From JBOHTO01 sp050733695 (GTDB lineage Bacteria > Gemmatimonadota > Gemmatimonadetes > Gemmatimonadales > Gemmatimonadaceae): a stretch of DNA of 64,000 bases. A model generated the notes under the pieces. That model did no database searches and was not told the DNA's origin. It saw only the letters and a list, made by a program, of their open reading frames with translations. The stretch covers positions 25,648-89,647 of the forward strand of contig JBOHTO010000060.1 in NCBI GenBank assembly GCA_050733695.1. The letters are read 5' to 3'. The first letter of the stretch is position 1. The number at the start of each line of letters is the position of its first letter. The translations under genes and the position numbers were made by a program. Below are positions 1 through 8,799 of the stretch, piece by piece.

Positions 1-477
1 TTCCCGCCCGATCGTTGGATGCCGCTTCCACAGGTACACACCCATGAGCAACGCAGAGAGCAGGTTCGCGGCGCCCACCTGATACCAGGCGAGCACGCCA
101 AGCACTTCGGCTTCGGACAGCATCGCCACAAGAGCGTAGAAGCCGATCTCGATGGCGACGAAGAGAATCAGGAAGCCGGCAAGCACGGTCGGCTGGGTTT
201 CCGACCACCGAATCGCGACCGACGCAAGCATGCCGACGGCGACGAACGCGATGTAGTGAAAAACGGTGTACAGCGCGATGTGCACGAACGCACTCTCGCC
301 AACCGGTACCGGCCCCAGCACGCTCGTGAGGGCGGCGCCCAGCACCCGCGGCGTATACAGCGGGTGACCGGCAACGATGTCGACGATCAGAAACCAGACC
401 GCCACACTCGTTGCACCGATGATCCCGGTGATAAGCCCCTCACGCAGAATCGAATGTCGCGCCGACTCGGCCACCAT
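1..477 (-). CDS. Integral membrane protein, C-terminus beyond the window
   Basis: The frame is open from the start codon at 477 to the left edge, so the gene is truncated by the window and its real C-terminus is unseen. The visible 159 residues begin MVAESARHS and contain four hydrophobic stretches: a segment rich in Ile/Val (GIIGATSVAVWFLI), one around VFHYIAFVAVGML, one around VLAGFLILFVAIEIGFYAL, and one near the edge (GAANLLSALLMGVYLW). The spacing suits a four-helix inner-membrane protein. An in-frame ATG at 531 would add 18 residues. A GGAGG sits right against the 477 ATG, and a GTG follows it, so the start is uncertain. I do not recognise the family. It is divergent from the lipoprotein gene at 606. 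Confidence 0.6.
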   Translation of the reverse strand, partial: MVAESARHSILREGLITGIIGATSVAVWFLIVDIVAGHPLYTPRVLGAALTSVLGPVPVGESAFVHIALYTVFHYIAFVAVGMLASVAIRWSETQPTVLAGFLILFVAIEIGFYALVAMLSEAEVLGVLAWYQVGAANLLSALLMGVYLWKRHPTIGRE

Positions 478-570
478 GCCTCCATTCGTTGTCCGGGAAT
501 CGCTCCGGCCGCGCTCGACACCGGCATTCATGCCCCGGCGAACCGATCGGTCGGGGTCGAGCGCCCTCAC

Positions 571-599
571 TCGACAAATGCGCCCTGAAATGACAATAT
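571..599 (+). promoter_or_regulatory. Possible sigma-70-like promoter, near-leaderless
   Basis: TCGACA, a 17-base spacer and CAATAT lie immediately before the ATG at 606. The -35 matches five of six consensus positions but the -10 matches poorly. If real, the transcript would be almost leaderless, consistent with the absence of a Shine-Dalgarno sequence for the next gene. Confidence 0.25.
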
Positions 600-605
600 G
601 ACTGC

Positions 606-1148
606 ATGACTCCCAAAAGGAAGTTCCCGGCTCTCGCATCGCTCGCTCTCGCGCTCGTCTGCGCGTGCACGGACGGTGCCGATACAGGTGGGCGCTCCGC
701 GGTCGTAGCGTGCGCCGAACCCGGCGACAGCGCGATCGCGGCAGCGGTCCACGTCTTCGTGGACAGCGTGGTCCCGCGACCCACGCGCTTCCTCGCGTCC
801 GTGGGCGATGGTACGACGCTCCCGGCTGCCGGACAGGCCGTACTGCGATCGCGCGGCCCCACCTACCTCTATCCGGAAGACTCCACGCAACGCCAGGCCG
901 TCCGAGACCGGCTGGCCGAGGTGGGCGACTTCGCAACGCTGCTCGTACGGTATCGTGGAGTCGAGCGCGTGGACGACGATGATGCGGTAGTGCGGCTCGA
1001 TGGTGCGTTCGTGGGCGGGAACATGGATGGCATAGAGGTACCGCCGCGCGAAGTCGAGCTCGTGTGCAACGTCGGTGTCTGGCGCGAAGTCACCGCCGAG
1101 GCCGACGCCGAAGACACCGCTCCCAGCTCCCCTGCCGACAGCGCGTGA
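606..1148 (+). CDS. Small predicted lipoprotein of unknown function
   Basis: A 180-residue protein with a positively charged N-terminus (MTPKRKF), a hydrophobic core and a lipobox-like LVCAC around residue 21, so it is probably an outer- or inner-membrane lipoprotein. The mature part is acidic and contains a central stretch (residues about 85-150) with alternating hydrophobic strands. No catalytic motif or known domain is recognised. The downstream acyltransferase-like gene starts 4 bases after its stop, so the two are probably co-transcribed. Function unknown. Confidence 0.7.
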   Translation: MTPKRKFPALASLALALVCACTDGADTGGRSAVVACAEPGDSAIAAAVHVFVDSVVPRPTRFLASVGDGTTLPAAGQAVLRSRGPTYLYPEDSTQRQAVRDRLAEVGDFATLLVRYRGVERVDDDDAVVRLDGAFVGGNMDGIEVPPREVELVCNVGVWREVTAEADAEDTAPSSPADSA

Positions 1149-1152
1149 GTCC

Positions 1153-2373
1153 GTGAGCACGAACGCGCCCGGCGCGGCACTCGCGGCGCCGGGCGGCGGC
1201 ATCACCACTACCGTCGCGCCGGCACCGGCGCGGCACGATCGGCTGCTCTCACTGGACGTCTTCCGCGGCCTCACGATCGCCGCAATGCTCCTGGTCAACA
1301 ATCCGGGGAGCTGGGGTGCCATCTACCCGCCGCTCGCGCACGCCGCATGGCACGGATGGACTCCAACGGACCTGATCTTCCCCTTCTTCCTCTTCATAGT
1401 CGGTGTCACGACGCATCTCTCCCTCTCTTCGCGCCGCGCGCGCGGAGCCAGCGACGGCGCCATCATACGCCAGATACTGAAACGCGGCGGCGTCATACTC
1501 CTCCTCGGCCTTCTCCTCGCCGCCTTCCCCTTCTACTGGCCACCCACATGGGACCTCGACCGGTTGCTCGGACTGAGGATTCCGGGCGTCCTCCAGCGGA
1601 TAGCTGTCGTGTACGTCGCCGCCGCGCTGATCACGCTCCGTACCACGCTCAAGGAACAGGTCGCGATGCTGGCCGCGCTGCTCCTCGGCTACTGGTTCCT
1701 GATGACGCTCGTGCCCGTTCCGGGGCGCGGTATCGGCGCGCTTCTCCTGTCGGACAGCAGCGCGAACCTGGCGGCGTACGTCGACCGTCTGCTGCTCGGC
1801 GAGCATCTCTGGTCCGAGAGCGGAACGTGGGATCCCGAGGGGATTCTCTCGACGATTCCGGCGATCGGTACCACCCTGCTCGGTTACTTTGCCGGGCGCT
1901 GGATCGCCACGCCGCGCCCGCTCGCCGAGCGCGTTGCTGCACTGTTCGCCGTTGGCTCGATCGGGATGGTTGTCGGACAGATGTGGGGATGGGTCTTTCC
2001 GATCAACAAGAACCTGTGGACGAGCTCGTACGTCGTCTTCACCGCGGGAATGGCGTGCACGGCCATCGGCACGTGCATGTGGTTGATCGACCAGCACCGG
2101 ATCACCTGGTGGACGAAGCCGTTCGTCATCTTCGGGATGAATCCGATTCTGGCGTTTGTCGGCTCCGGACTTCTTGCCCGCCTGATATATTCCGTGATCA
2201 GGGTGCAGTACCACGGCGAGACGGTTTCGCTGCAGTCGGCGATGTATCGGTCTTTCTTCGCCTCCTGGCTCGAGCCGCGTAACGCATCCCTCGCGTTCGC
2301 AGTCCTTACGGTGACGCTCTGGCTCGGTGCGCTGGCGCTACTTTACCGGCGGGGGATCTTCCTCAAAGTCTGA
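1153..2373 (+). CDS. HGSNAT/DUF5009-type membrane acyltransferase
   Basis: A multi-pass membrane protein of about 406 residues. The N-terminal signature SLDVFRGLTIAAMLLVNN followed by WHGWTPTDLIFPFFLFIVG is the hallmark of the heparan-alpha-glucosaminide N-acetyltransferase / NagX (DUF5009) family. These proteins are thought to move acetyl groups across the membrane to amino sugars. About ten hydrophobic segments can be followed to the C-terminus. I chose the GTG at 1153, four bases after the upstream stop, instead of a start 78 bases further up that would overlap the lipoprotein gene. Substrate cannot be told from sequence. An amino-sugar or cell-wall-sugar role is family knowledge, not seen here. 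Confidence 0.85.
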   Translation: MSTNAPGAALAAPGGGITTTVAPAPARHDRLLSLDVFRGLTIAAMLLVNNPGSWGAIYPPLAHAAWHGWTPTDLIFPFFLFIVGVTTHLSLSSRRARGASDGAIIRQILKRGGVILLLGLLLAAFPFYWPPTWDLDRLLGLRIPGVLQRIAVVYVAAALITLRTTLKEQVAMLAALLLGYWFLMTLVPVPGRGIGALLLSDSSANLAAYVDRLLLGEHLWSESGTWDPEGILSTIPAIGTTLLGYFAGRWIATPRPLAERVAALFAVGSIGMVVGQMWGWVFPINKNLWTSSYVVFTAGMACTAIGTCMWLIDQHRITWWTKPFVIFGMNPILAFVGSGLLARLIYSVIRVQYHGETVSLQSAMYRSFFASWLEPRNASLAFAVLTVTLWLGALALLYRRGIFLKV

Positions 2374-2404
2374 GCCTCCCCGATGCGGAATGGGATCCGC
2401 ACCT

Positions 2405-2469
2405 GGGGTCAGGTCTTGTTTTACGACATCCCGATACTGCACCATACGGTGCAGTATCGGGATGTCGTA
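2405..2469 (+). repeat. Tagged hairpin element, copy 1 (18-base tag plus 48-bp perfect palindrome)
   Basis: GGGGTCAGGTCTTGTTTT (2405-2422) runs directly into a perfect inverted repeat with two 22-base arms (2422-2443 and 2448-2469) and a 4-base loop ATAC. The last T of the tag is the first base of the palindrome. The element fills the gap between the acyltransferase and dacB genes. A second copy with the same tag and a different hairpin is at 25765. The layout resembles REP-type palindromes mobilised by Y1-type transposases, but no transposase is in the window. It could also fold as a terminator-like stem in RNA. Confidence 0.75.
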
Positions 2470-2527
2470 CCTGAGCCACCGCCACATTACTCTGCCCATG
2501 GAACGCTAGTTGCCCTTTTCCATCCGT

Positions 2528-4228
2528 ATGAGACGACGTGAACGACCGTTCAAGGGGGGTCTGACGCGCGTTGGGCCTCTTGTCGCGCTATCCGCGCTCG
2601 GATTCCTCATTCTCGGTGGTCCGACGATCGCGGACGACCTGCCGCGAACTGCCACGATCGCGGGCATCGCGCACGCCGCCGGCCCGGCCGGCCCGGCCGA
2701 CCCGGCACATGGGCCTCTGGCCGCGGTGGCGACAACCACGGCAACGCCCGCGGCCGCCGTTTCGGCCATGCCAGGCCAGCGGCCACAGCGAGTGCGCCCC
2801 AGCCCGAGACGCGAACCCTCGGTCGGGGGAGACAGGAGCCCGGCGCCCGCTGCCGCTCTCGAGACCAACATCGGGACCATGCTCGAGGCCCGCGTCAGGA
2901 ACGGCGACTGGGGCGTGATGGTGGTCTCTCTTACACGCGGAGACACGCTGTATTCGCGCAGCGCCGGCGAGTTGTTCGCTCCGGCGTCCACGATGAAGCT
3001 GTTCACAGCGGCGCTCGCACTCGACCGCTTCGGTCCTGACTACCACTTCAGCACAGAGGTGCTTCGCGACGGGCAACTGCTCGGCGGGGGATTCGTCAAC
3101 GGACATCTGTACCTGCGCGGCGGCGGTGACCCGGCGTTTTCCAATCGCTTCCTGCGCGGCGATGCCGATATCCCGCTGGAACTGCTCGCCCGGTTCGTGG
3201 TGGACGCCGGCATCACGCACGTGCAGGGCGACGTGATTGCCGACGCGAGCGCCTTCGAGGAACGCCGCATCCCCGAGGGATGGAGCGCGCGCAATCTTGG
3301 TTACGGCTATGCGGCTCCCGTTTCGGCCCTGTCGGTGAACGAGAACGTGATGTGGGTGACGGTACACCCACCTTCTGCGGGCGGCGGAACACCCCGCGGG
3401 GAGATCGAGCCGAGCTCGAGCGTCATGACGTTGCACAACGCCGTGAAGACGCGCGCCGGGAGCCGTGGCGGGAACATCGTCGTCCGTCGGACGGGGGACA
3501 ACGAGCTGGAGGTACGGGGCTGGATCGGCACGCGTTCGATTCCGCGCCGCTACCAGGTAGTGATTCGCGAGCCGGCGCTCTTCACGGCCGGCGCCTTTCG
3601 TGACGCGCTCGCGGAGCAGGGCATCACGATCGAGGGTAACGTCCGGCTGGGAAGGACGCCGGCCAATGCGGTCCGGGTTGCTGCGCTCCCCTCGCCGCCC
3701 CTGGCCCGTCTCCTCTCGGTGATGAACCGCGAGAGCGTCAACCATTATGCGGAGTTGATCTTCCGCAACGCAGCGCGCGGCCCGCAGAAGGAGGGGATCG
3801 GCTCGGCGGAGCACGCCTACGCGGACCTCAGCCGCTTCATGACGACGAAGGTCGGCGCAGAACGCGGCTCCGTCTACGCGACCGACGGAAGCGGACTTTC
3901 AACTCTGGACAAGGTGACGCCGCGCGCGCTCATCCAGCTTCTGGCGTATTCGCACGCGGCGCCCTGGGCCTCGACCTTCCACGCTTCGCTGCCCGTGGCG
4001 GGCGAGTCGGAGCTCCTAAGGAATCGTATGCGATCGACCGCGGCCCAGGGGAATCTGCATGCCAAGACCGGTACAACGAGCTCAGTGATCTCTCTGGCCG
4101 GCTACACCACGGCGTTGAACGGTGAGGTGATCGCCTTCGCCTTCCTCTACAACGGGCGCGATCGCTGGCGCGCGAGGGAGACGATCGACCGCATGGGCGC
4201 GACGCTGGCGTCGTTCGTCCGCGAGTAA
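2528..4228 (+). CDS. dacB: D-alanyl-D-alanine carboxypeptidase/endopeptidase, S13 (PBP4) family
   Basis: A periplasmic low-molecular-mass penicillin-binding protein that trims or cleaves peptidoglycan stem peptides. All three active-site motifs of the SxxK acyltransferase fold are visible: STMK at residues 154-157 (nucleophile Ser154), SVN at about 403-405 and KTG at 513-515. The N-terminus (MRRRERPFKGG, then a hydrophobic run ending near LGGPTIADD) is a signal peptide. It is followed by an unusual low-complexity Ala/Pro/Arg linker up to residue about 120. Length of 566 residues is slightly above the family norm because of that linker. A TTG 18 bases upstream is also in frame; the ATG is preferred. 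It is a single-gene unit, convergent with the saccharopine dehydrogenase-like gene. Confidence 0.92.
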   Translation: MRRRERPFKGGLTRVGPLVALSALGFLILGGPTIADDLPRTATIAGIAHAAGPAGPADPAHGPLAAVATTTATPAAAVSAMPGQRPQRVRPSPRREPSVGGDRSPAPAAALETNIGTMLEARVRNGDWGVMVVSLTRGDTLYSRSAGELFAPASTMKLFTAALALDRFGPDYHFSTEVLRDGQLLGGGFVNGHLYLRGGGDPAFSNRFLRGDADIPLELLARFVVDAGITHVQGDVIADASAFEERRIPEGWSARNLGYGYAAPVSALSVNENVMWVTVHPPSAGGGTPRGEIEPSSSVMTLHNAVKTRAGSRGGNIVVRRTGDNELEVRGWIGTRSIPRRYQVVIREPALFTAGAFRDALAEQGITIEGNVRLGRTPANAVRVAALPSPPLARLLSVMNRESVNHYAELIFRNAARGPQKEGIGSAEHAYADLSRFMTTKVGAERGSVYATDGSGLSTLDKVTPRALIQLLAYSHAAPWASTFHASLPVAGESELLRNRMRSTAAQGNLHAKTGTTSSVISLAGYTTALNGEVIAFAFLYNGRDRWRARETIDRMGATLASFVRE

Positions 4229-4359
4229 GCCGAGCGCCGCCTTTCCCGCAGCGCTCACCAAGCCCCACCACCACCACCACCACCCCAGCGCCGTCCTCGC
4301 CCCAATCACCCACCAAGGCTCACGAACGCCGCGCCATCGTCCCACCAATGTCGTCTTTT

Positions 4360-4383
4360 CCGCGAAAGCGGGAATCCGTTTTT
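4360..4383 (+). terminator. Weak candidate intrinsic terminator after dacB
   Basis: A short stem CCGC-GAAA-GCGG with a stable GNRA loop is followed about seven bases later by five T residues. The stem is only four clean base pairs, so this is tentative. The rest of the 195-base convergent gap holds a short CAC/ACC triplet run (about 4265-4284) and nothing else recognised. Confidence 0.25.
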
Positions 4384-4423
4384 CACCGCCGCTCGTGACC
4401 TTGTCGATGCACCGCCAACACGG

Positions 4424-5572
4424 TCACACAGCAATCTCCCTGATGTTTACGCCCCGCTCCGCGAGCTCCTGGATGTAACGCTCCGCCGGGATGCATTCGT
4501 CCGGGGTGTACACGCCAGCCGGCTTGACTTCACCCCGCGCCTGCATCTGTCCCGTGATCGAGAGCGAATAGCCGGTCGTCCGCATCATCGCGCTGAGTCC
4601 GCGGGACTCGTCGTAGTAGTCTATGAGCTCCCACCCCAGCTTCCTCGACTCGCTGCCCGCCGTTCCCTCGACGATCACACGAAGCGCCACCAGGTCACGT
4701 CCCTTCGGCTTGGTGAGCCGGGGCTCCACGGCCGCAATGAACGCATCGCGCGGCACGACCTTCGCCCCCTTCACGTCCACCGGCTGCAGGTCGAGAAGGC
4801 CGAGTTCCCGGATCGCTTGCATGATGCGCGCATGGCCGGGGTAACGCAGTGTCTTGTACTCCATGGTGGGAATCGTGTCTTCATAGCGAAACGCCATGGT
4901 CGACAGTCCGCCCGCGGTATGAAACGCCTCGAGCTCCCCCACAGGCCGCGGGAAGTCCACACGCTCGCACTCGGACAGCGCGCGAACCTGAGTGCGTTTG
5001 CCGTCGCGTAGCACCCATGACAGCGTCGTGTAATAGTCGAGGACGCCCTCGAGTGAGTACACGATCTGGTAGTTGAGCGGCGGTTCCGGATGCTGCGGAA
5101 GGCCACCCACGTAGATGCGCACGGAGTGGACCTGATCCATCTGCTCGATCCCGAGTTGCGCGAGGATGTTCACCATCCCCGGAGCGAGACCGCAATCCGG
5201 CACGATGGTGATCCCCTTCTCCTTCGCTCGCGCGTCCAGCTCGCGCTGCTGGAATACGATCTCGGTATTCCCGCCGAGGTCGCAGAAGTGCACGCCCGCC
5301 TCGACCGCTCGCCTGGTGAGGTCGAGGTTGAAGTAGTACGGAATCGCGCTCATCGCAGCGTCGCTCTCGCGCATGAGAGCGAGAATGGCATCGCGATCCC
5401 TCACGTCGAGTCGAGTGGGGATGAGTCTCCTTCCAGAGTACGGAGCGAGAAACTCGGGAAGGTGCTCCACGTGGAGATCGGCGAGGCGAACGGATTCCAC
5501 TTCCGGGTTCTGGAGCAGATCATAGGCACAGGCGCTGCCCTGAAGCCCCGCCCCGAGAACGAGCATCCGCAT
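4424..5572 (-). CDS. Saccharopine dehydrogenase-family NAD(P)-dependent oxidoreductase (lysine dehydrogenase-like)
   Basis: A 382-residue cytosolic enzyme. The N-terminus MRMLVLGAGLQGSACAYDLL is a Rossmann dinucleotide-binding loop (GxGxxG). The middle carries DLGGNTEIV and DCGLAPGMVNILA, typical of the saccharopine dehydrogenase / L-lysine 6-dehydrogenase group, which acts in lysine metabolism. The start at 5572 is supported by AGGAGA eight bases upstream; a longer frame reaching 5683 has no such support. An ATG two codons on is also possible. It is divergent from the CoA-binding protein gene and has no operon partner, so the pathway role (lysine catabolism versus an unrelated amine) cannot be settled. 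Confidence 0.85.
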   Translation of the reverse strand: MRMLVLGAGLQGSACAYDLLQNPEVESVRLADLHVEHLPEFLAPYSGRRLIPTRLDVRDRDAILALMRESDAAMSAIPYYFNLDLTRRAVEAGVHFCDLGGNTEIVFQQRELDARAKEKGITIVPDCGLAPGMVNILAQLGIEQMDQVHSVRIYVGGLPQHPEPPLNYQIVYSLEGVLDYYTTLSWVLRDGKRTQVRALSECERVDFPRPVGELEAFHTAGGLSTMAFRYEDTIPTMEYKTLRYPGHARIMQAIRELGLLDLQPVDVKGAKVVPRDAFIAAVEPRLTKPKGRDLVALRVIVEGTAGSESRKLGWELIDYYDESRGLSAMMRTTGYSLSITGQMQARGEVKPAGVYTPDECIPAERYIQELAERGVNIREIAV

Positions 5573-5706
5573 TGTGTATGTCTCCTGATGTCGAGCGTGC
5601 GCGACAGCTTTGAAAGTTAACCGACCGGGCGGGAGGGGAGCAGGGCGCGCCTGCGCCAGGCAGGCATTGCAACCCGCGCGCACGTTACTCGCACAGTCCC
5701 TTCTCC

Positions 5707-6165
5707 ATGACCACCAACGATAGCCCGACCAACTGGCGCATGCATCTCATCGACGGCACGGATGCGATCCGCGCGATACTCGAGCGCACGAAACGCATCG
5801 CCGTGCTCGGCATCAAGACCGCGGAAACCGGACAACCAGCGTACACGGTCCCGGCAGCCGCACAGAAGGCCGGCTACGAGATCGTTCCCGTCCCGGTCTA
5901 CTTCCCCGGAGTAACCGAAATACTCGGCGAACGCGTGTACAGATCGCTCGCGGAGATCCCGGGCGAGATCGACATGGTGAACGTCTTCCGCAGACCGAAG
6001 GACATCCCGCCCCACGTCGACGACATCATCGCCAAGAGGCCCGCCGTCGTCTGGTTCCAGCTCGGCATCCGCAACGACGCGGCCGCGGAGAGGCTCGCAC
6101 GCGAGGGGATCGATGTCGTTCAGGATCACTGCCTCGCCGTCGAGCTCTCCCGCATGCCCGGCTGA
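5707..6165 (+). CDS. CoA-binding domain protein (YccU-like)
   Basis: A 152-residue single-domain protein of the CoA_binding_2 family. It shows KRIAVLGIKTAETGQPAYTVP near residue 28-48, then VPVPVYFPGVTEILGE, VFRRPKDIPPHVDDI and VVWFQLGIRND in the order typical of this Rossmann-like fold. Members bind CoA or a related nucleotide; no enzymatic activity is established for stand-alone versions. It is transcribed alone, divergent from the saccharopine dehydrogenase-like gene and convergent with the TPR/pepsin-like gene, whose stop lies 13 bases away. Confidence 0.88.
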   Translation: MTTNDSPTNWRMHLIDGTDAIRAILERTKRIAVLGIKTAETGQPAYTVPAAAQKAGYEIVPVPVYFPGVTEILGERVYRSLAEIPGEIDMVNVFRRPKDIPPHVDDIIAKRPAVVWFQLGIRNDAAAERLAREGIDVVQDHCLAVELSRMPG

Positions 6166-6178
6166 GCGTTCGCTGGCG

Positions 6179-7132
6179 CTAGCGCCCGCCGTGCAGAAGA
6201 ATCTCGCCGTCGCGCGCATCCAGGGTCCACGGCGCACCGTTCAGCAGTGCCTGGGTGTGCGCGCTGCCCACCGGCCACAGCTCGCGCTGGGCGATGATCC
6301 AGAGTCCCGTGGGATACGCCAGCGTCGGGACACTGCGCCCCGCAACACTGTCCGGCACTCGGCCGTCTCGCCTCAGCAGGATGGTCCCACGACCAGGGTC
6401 GAAGGTCGGCGCAAGCCGCCCGATCAGATCCAGCCCGATCAGCGCGCGATCGGGTCCGGCAAGCGCGTCGAAGCGGGTCGGAGTATTGAGAATGTTCATT
6501 GCCCCGATCTGCAGCTCCGCCGTCACACCCGCGAACGCGCTCGGATCCGCCTCGAAAGTGGATGCGAAGTGCCTGACACCGGACTTCCCGGCCCACGAGC
6601 TGTCCAGAACGAGCCCGCTCACACGTGGATCGATGCTGGCGAGCACGCTGTCGCCGCGGATCACGATCGCGATGGCGCCGACGCCATCGCCGCCGGACAG
6701 GAGCGGGACGAACGCCGTGTCCGGCCCGGAGACCGAGGGCGCATGCGCTCCCAGCCACTCCGCCCGCTCTCGCTCGGCAGTATTCAGCGGTGAACCAGGC
6801 AGCGCCGCGAGCGAGCTGTAGTCGCCGAGCCGAGCATACACGGGCGCGAGCGCGAGCGCGACAGCACGCGCATCGCCACCGAAGTAGCGCGCTTCCTCCA
6901 TGAGCACCGCACCGATCTTGAGCGCCCCGCGCGCGGCGAGATACCTGCCCAGTGCGAGCCGGGCGGCGGGATCGCGCGGCTGGCGGCGAGCAGCGTAGTA
7001 GTACAGCGTCTCCGCCGCGAACACACGCCCGCTGCGAAAAAGCGAGTCCGCGCGCGCTATGTAGTTCTGCGCGGTCGCCGCACGCGCGACGGCGCAGGAG
7101 AGTACGAGAAGGAGCGCGATATGATGCATCAT
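6179..7132 (-). CDS. Exported TPR and pepsin/retropepsin-like protein
   Basis: A 317-residue secreted protein. It has a signal peptide (MMHHIALLLVLSCAVARAATAQ). Residues about 25-110 are helical and TPR-like. A C-terminal half follows with ALIGLDLIGRLAPTFDPGRG, which matches the second-lobe segment of retropepsin-like aspartic proteases. Where the family has the catalytic Asp-Thr/Ser-Gly, this protein reads VLDSSW, so the active site looks altered and the protein may be inactive. The start at 7132 forms an ATGA overlap with the stop of the M1 peptidase gene, so translation is probably coupled. It is the last gene of the gyrA-headed run. Confidence 0.65.
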   Translation of the reverse strand: MMHHIALLLVLSCAVARAATAQNYIARADSLFRSGRVFAAETLYYYAARRQPRDPAARLALGRYLAARGALKIGAVLMEEARYFGGDARAVALALAPVYARLGDYSSLAALPGSPLNTAERERAEWLGAHAPSVSGPDTAFVPLLSGGDGVGAIAIVIRGDSVLASIDPRVSGLVLDSSWAGKSGVRHFASTFEADPSAFAGVTAELQIGAMNILNTPTRFDALAGPDRALIGLDLIGRLAPTFDPGRGTILLRRDGRVPDSVAGRSVPTLAYPTGLWIIAQRELWPVGSAHTQALLNGAPWTLDARDGEILLHGGR

Positions 7133-8799
7133 TGCGACCATGGCTTACCGGTCGAGAACGTCGCGAGCAGTTCGACGTCCGGATCGAGGACAACCGCGAC
7201 GGGCTGTTCCGGAACGTCGATCGGAAGCGGGATGCGCACTTCGCGCTCCGCCGCTACGTCGACGGTGACGCGCTGAATGCCGCCTGACGCACCGCGCAGC
7301 TCGACCGTGAGCGGGAAGCGGTAGGGTGCGAACGCGCCACCCTGCGCAAGATCGAGAATGACGCGCCCGGAGTCTCTGTCGTAACTCCAGCTAGTCGTCA
7401 ACTCAGCGACGCCCGGCCGCCGCAGCCACTGGTCGAAGAACCAGTCGAGTTCCTGTCCCGAGGCTGCCTCCATCGCCACGACGAGATCACTCGTTAGCGC
7501 GGTGCCGTGACTGTTGGCGGCGTAGTACGATCTCACGCCGGCGAAGAATGCCGAGTCCCCGACGAGCGACCGCAACATGTGCAGAGTCCACGCGCCCTTC
7601 TGGTAGCTGTTGGTGTTCAGCAATGCCAGCAGATTGGCCTGTGCCGTGTCGATCACGGGACGGAGCGCGGTGGCGGGCGACTTCTCGATCTGGGTCCGGA
7701 TCTCCGACATGGCAGCGCGAAACACGGAATCGCCCTGGAAGCGCTCAACCCAGAGCTTCTCGAAGTATGTCGCGAATCCTTCCGACAGCCACAGATGCGC
7801 CCATTCGCGCTCGGTCACCGAGTTCCCGAACCACTGATGCGCCGTCTCGTGCGCTATCAGGCCCGGCCCCATCGTGCGCTCGCGAAAGCCGCGGTCGCCG
7901 TAGAAGATCGCACTGGCATTCTCCATTCCGCCGAAACGCGTCGCCGACTGCAGGTGGGCGAGCTTCTCGTACGGAAACGGCGCCACCATATCCACGAAGA
8001 ATTCGACGATCCCGTCCGCGTGCCGGAACGGGCCGGGCAGAAAGTCGAGCGCCTCCGGAAAAACGTACACCGATTGCCGCACGCACCCGGGGAACTCGCT
8101 CTCGCCGCAGGCGCTCGGTCCGAGATCGTGGAAGGCGAGCGGCGCCGCCGCGAACACCATCAGGTACGTCGGGATCGGTCGCGACTCGCGCCATGTAGTG
8201 ATGGTCCAGCCATCACCGTCCTCTCCCGTAATCGGTGCCTCCTGCGCCAGGGATCCGTTCGCGACCACGCGGCGCTCTCCGGGTGCGCGCACCGTCCAGG
8301 TTACCGTCGCCTTGTCGCTCGGATGATCCACGCTCGGGATCCAGTGTCGCGCGCGATCGGGCCAGTTGTCGCCGAACGCCATCCAGCGCCCGAGGGAATC
8401 GGTTCTGATGATCAGGCCGTCTTCGACCTCGCCGTGGAATCGAATCGCGACGGTGAAGCTGTCCGCGAGCGACACGCGTAGCGGAATGCGGATCGTGGCG
8501 CTGTCCCTGTGGAATGCCTCCGGCCGGCCCGCAACGAGCACGCTGTCGACCCGCAACCTGATGAGATCGAGGATGAGCGAGTCCGTGGCCGCGGTCCGGC
8601 GCACAGCGAGCTCTGCACGCCCGGCTATGCGATGACCTTCGCGAGGGAGATCGTAGTGCAGTGAGTAGTCGACGATGTCGATTCCGGGCTGGTACGTATG
8701 CGCGTCGCTCGACTGCGCCATGCCCGCGCTCGGGGGCGCCGCAAGCAGCAGGACCCCCGCATACGCAGCAGCGGCGTGCAGTGTAGCACACACGGTCAC
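7129..8799 (-). CDS. M1-family zinc aminopeptidase, exported
   Basis: A 556-residue metallopeptidase. The zinc site HETAH is followed after exactly 18 residues by the glutamate of LSEGFATYFE (HExxH-x18-E), and the exopeptidase motif appears as GGMENAS just before. An N-terminal hydrophobic stretch ending in SAGMAQ is a signal peptide, so it acts outside the cytoplasm, probably trimming peptides from their N-termini. The GTG at 8799 overlaps the upstream stop as GTGA. A longer frame reaching 9045 is arginine/histidine-rich and looks like antisense coding, so it was not used. The C-terminal 150 residues are the short domain usual for the smaller M1 enzymes. Confidence 0.92.
   Translation of the reverse strand: MTVCATLHAAAAYAGVLLLAAPPSAGMAQSSDAHTYQPGIDIVDYSLHYDLPREGHRIAGRAELAVRRTAATDSLILDLIRLRVDSVLVAGRPEAFHRDSATIRIPLRVSLADSFTVAIRFHGEVEDGLIIRTDSLGRWMAFGDNWPDRARHWIPSVDHPSDKATVTWTVRAPGERRVVANGSLAQEAPITGEDGDGWTITTWRESRPIPTYLMVFAAAPLAFHDLGPSACGESEFPGCVRQSVYVFPEALDFLPGPFRHADGIVEFFVDMVAPFPYEKLAHLQSATRFGGMENASAIFYGDRGFRERTMGPGLIAHETAHQWFGNSVTEREWAHLWLSEGFATYFEKLWVERFQGDSVFRAAMSEIRTQIEKSPATALRPVIDTAQANLLALLNTNSYQKGAWTLHMLRSLVGDSAFFAGVRSYYAANSHGTALTSDLVVAMEAASGQELDWFFDQWLRRPGVAELTTSWSYDRDSGRVILDLAQGGAFAPYRFPLTVELRGASGGIQRVTVDVAAEREVRIPLPIDVPEQPVAVVLDPDVELLATFSTGKPWSQ

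Noticed and set aside
19..588. 189-codon plus-strand open frame at the left edge
   Set aside because: It is rich in Arg/His/Asp with no fold-like pattern, and lies antisense to a membrane protein with clear helices.
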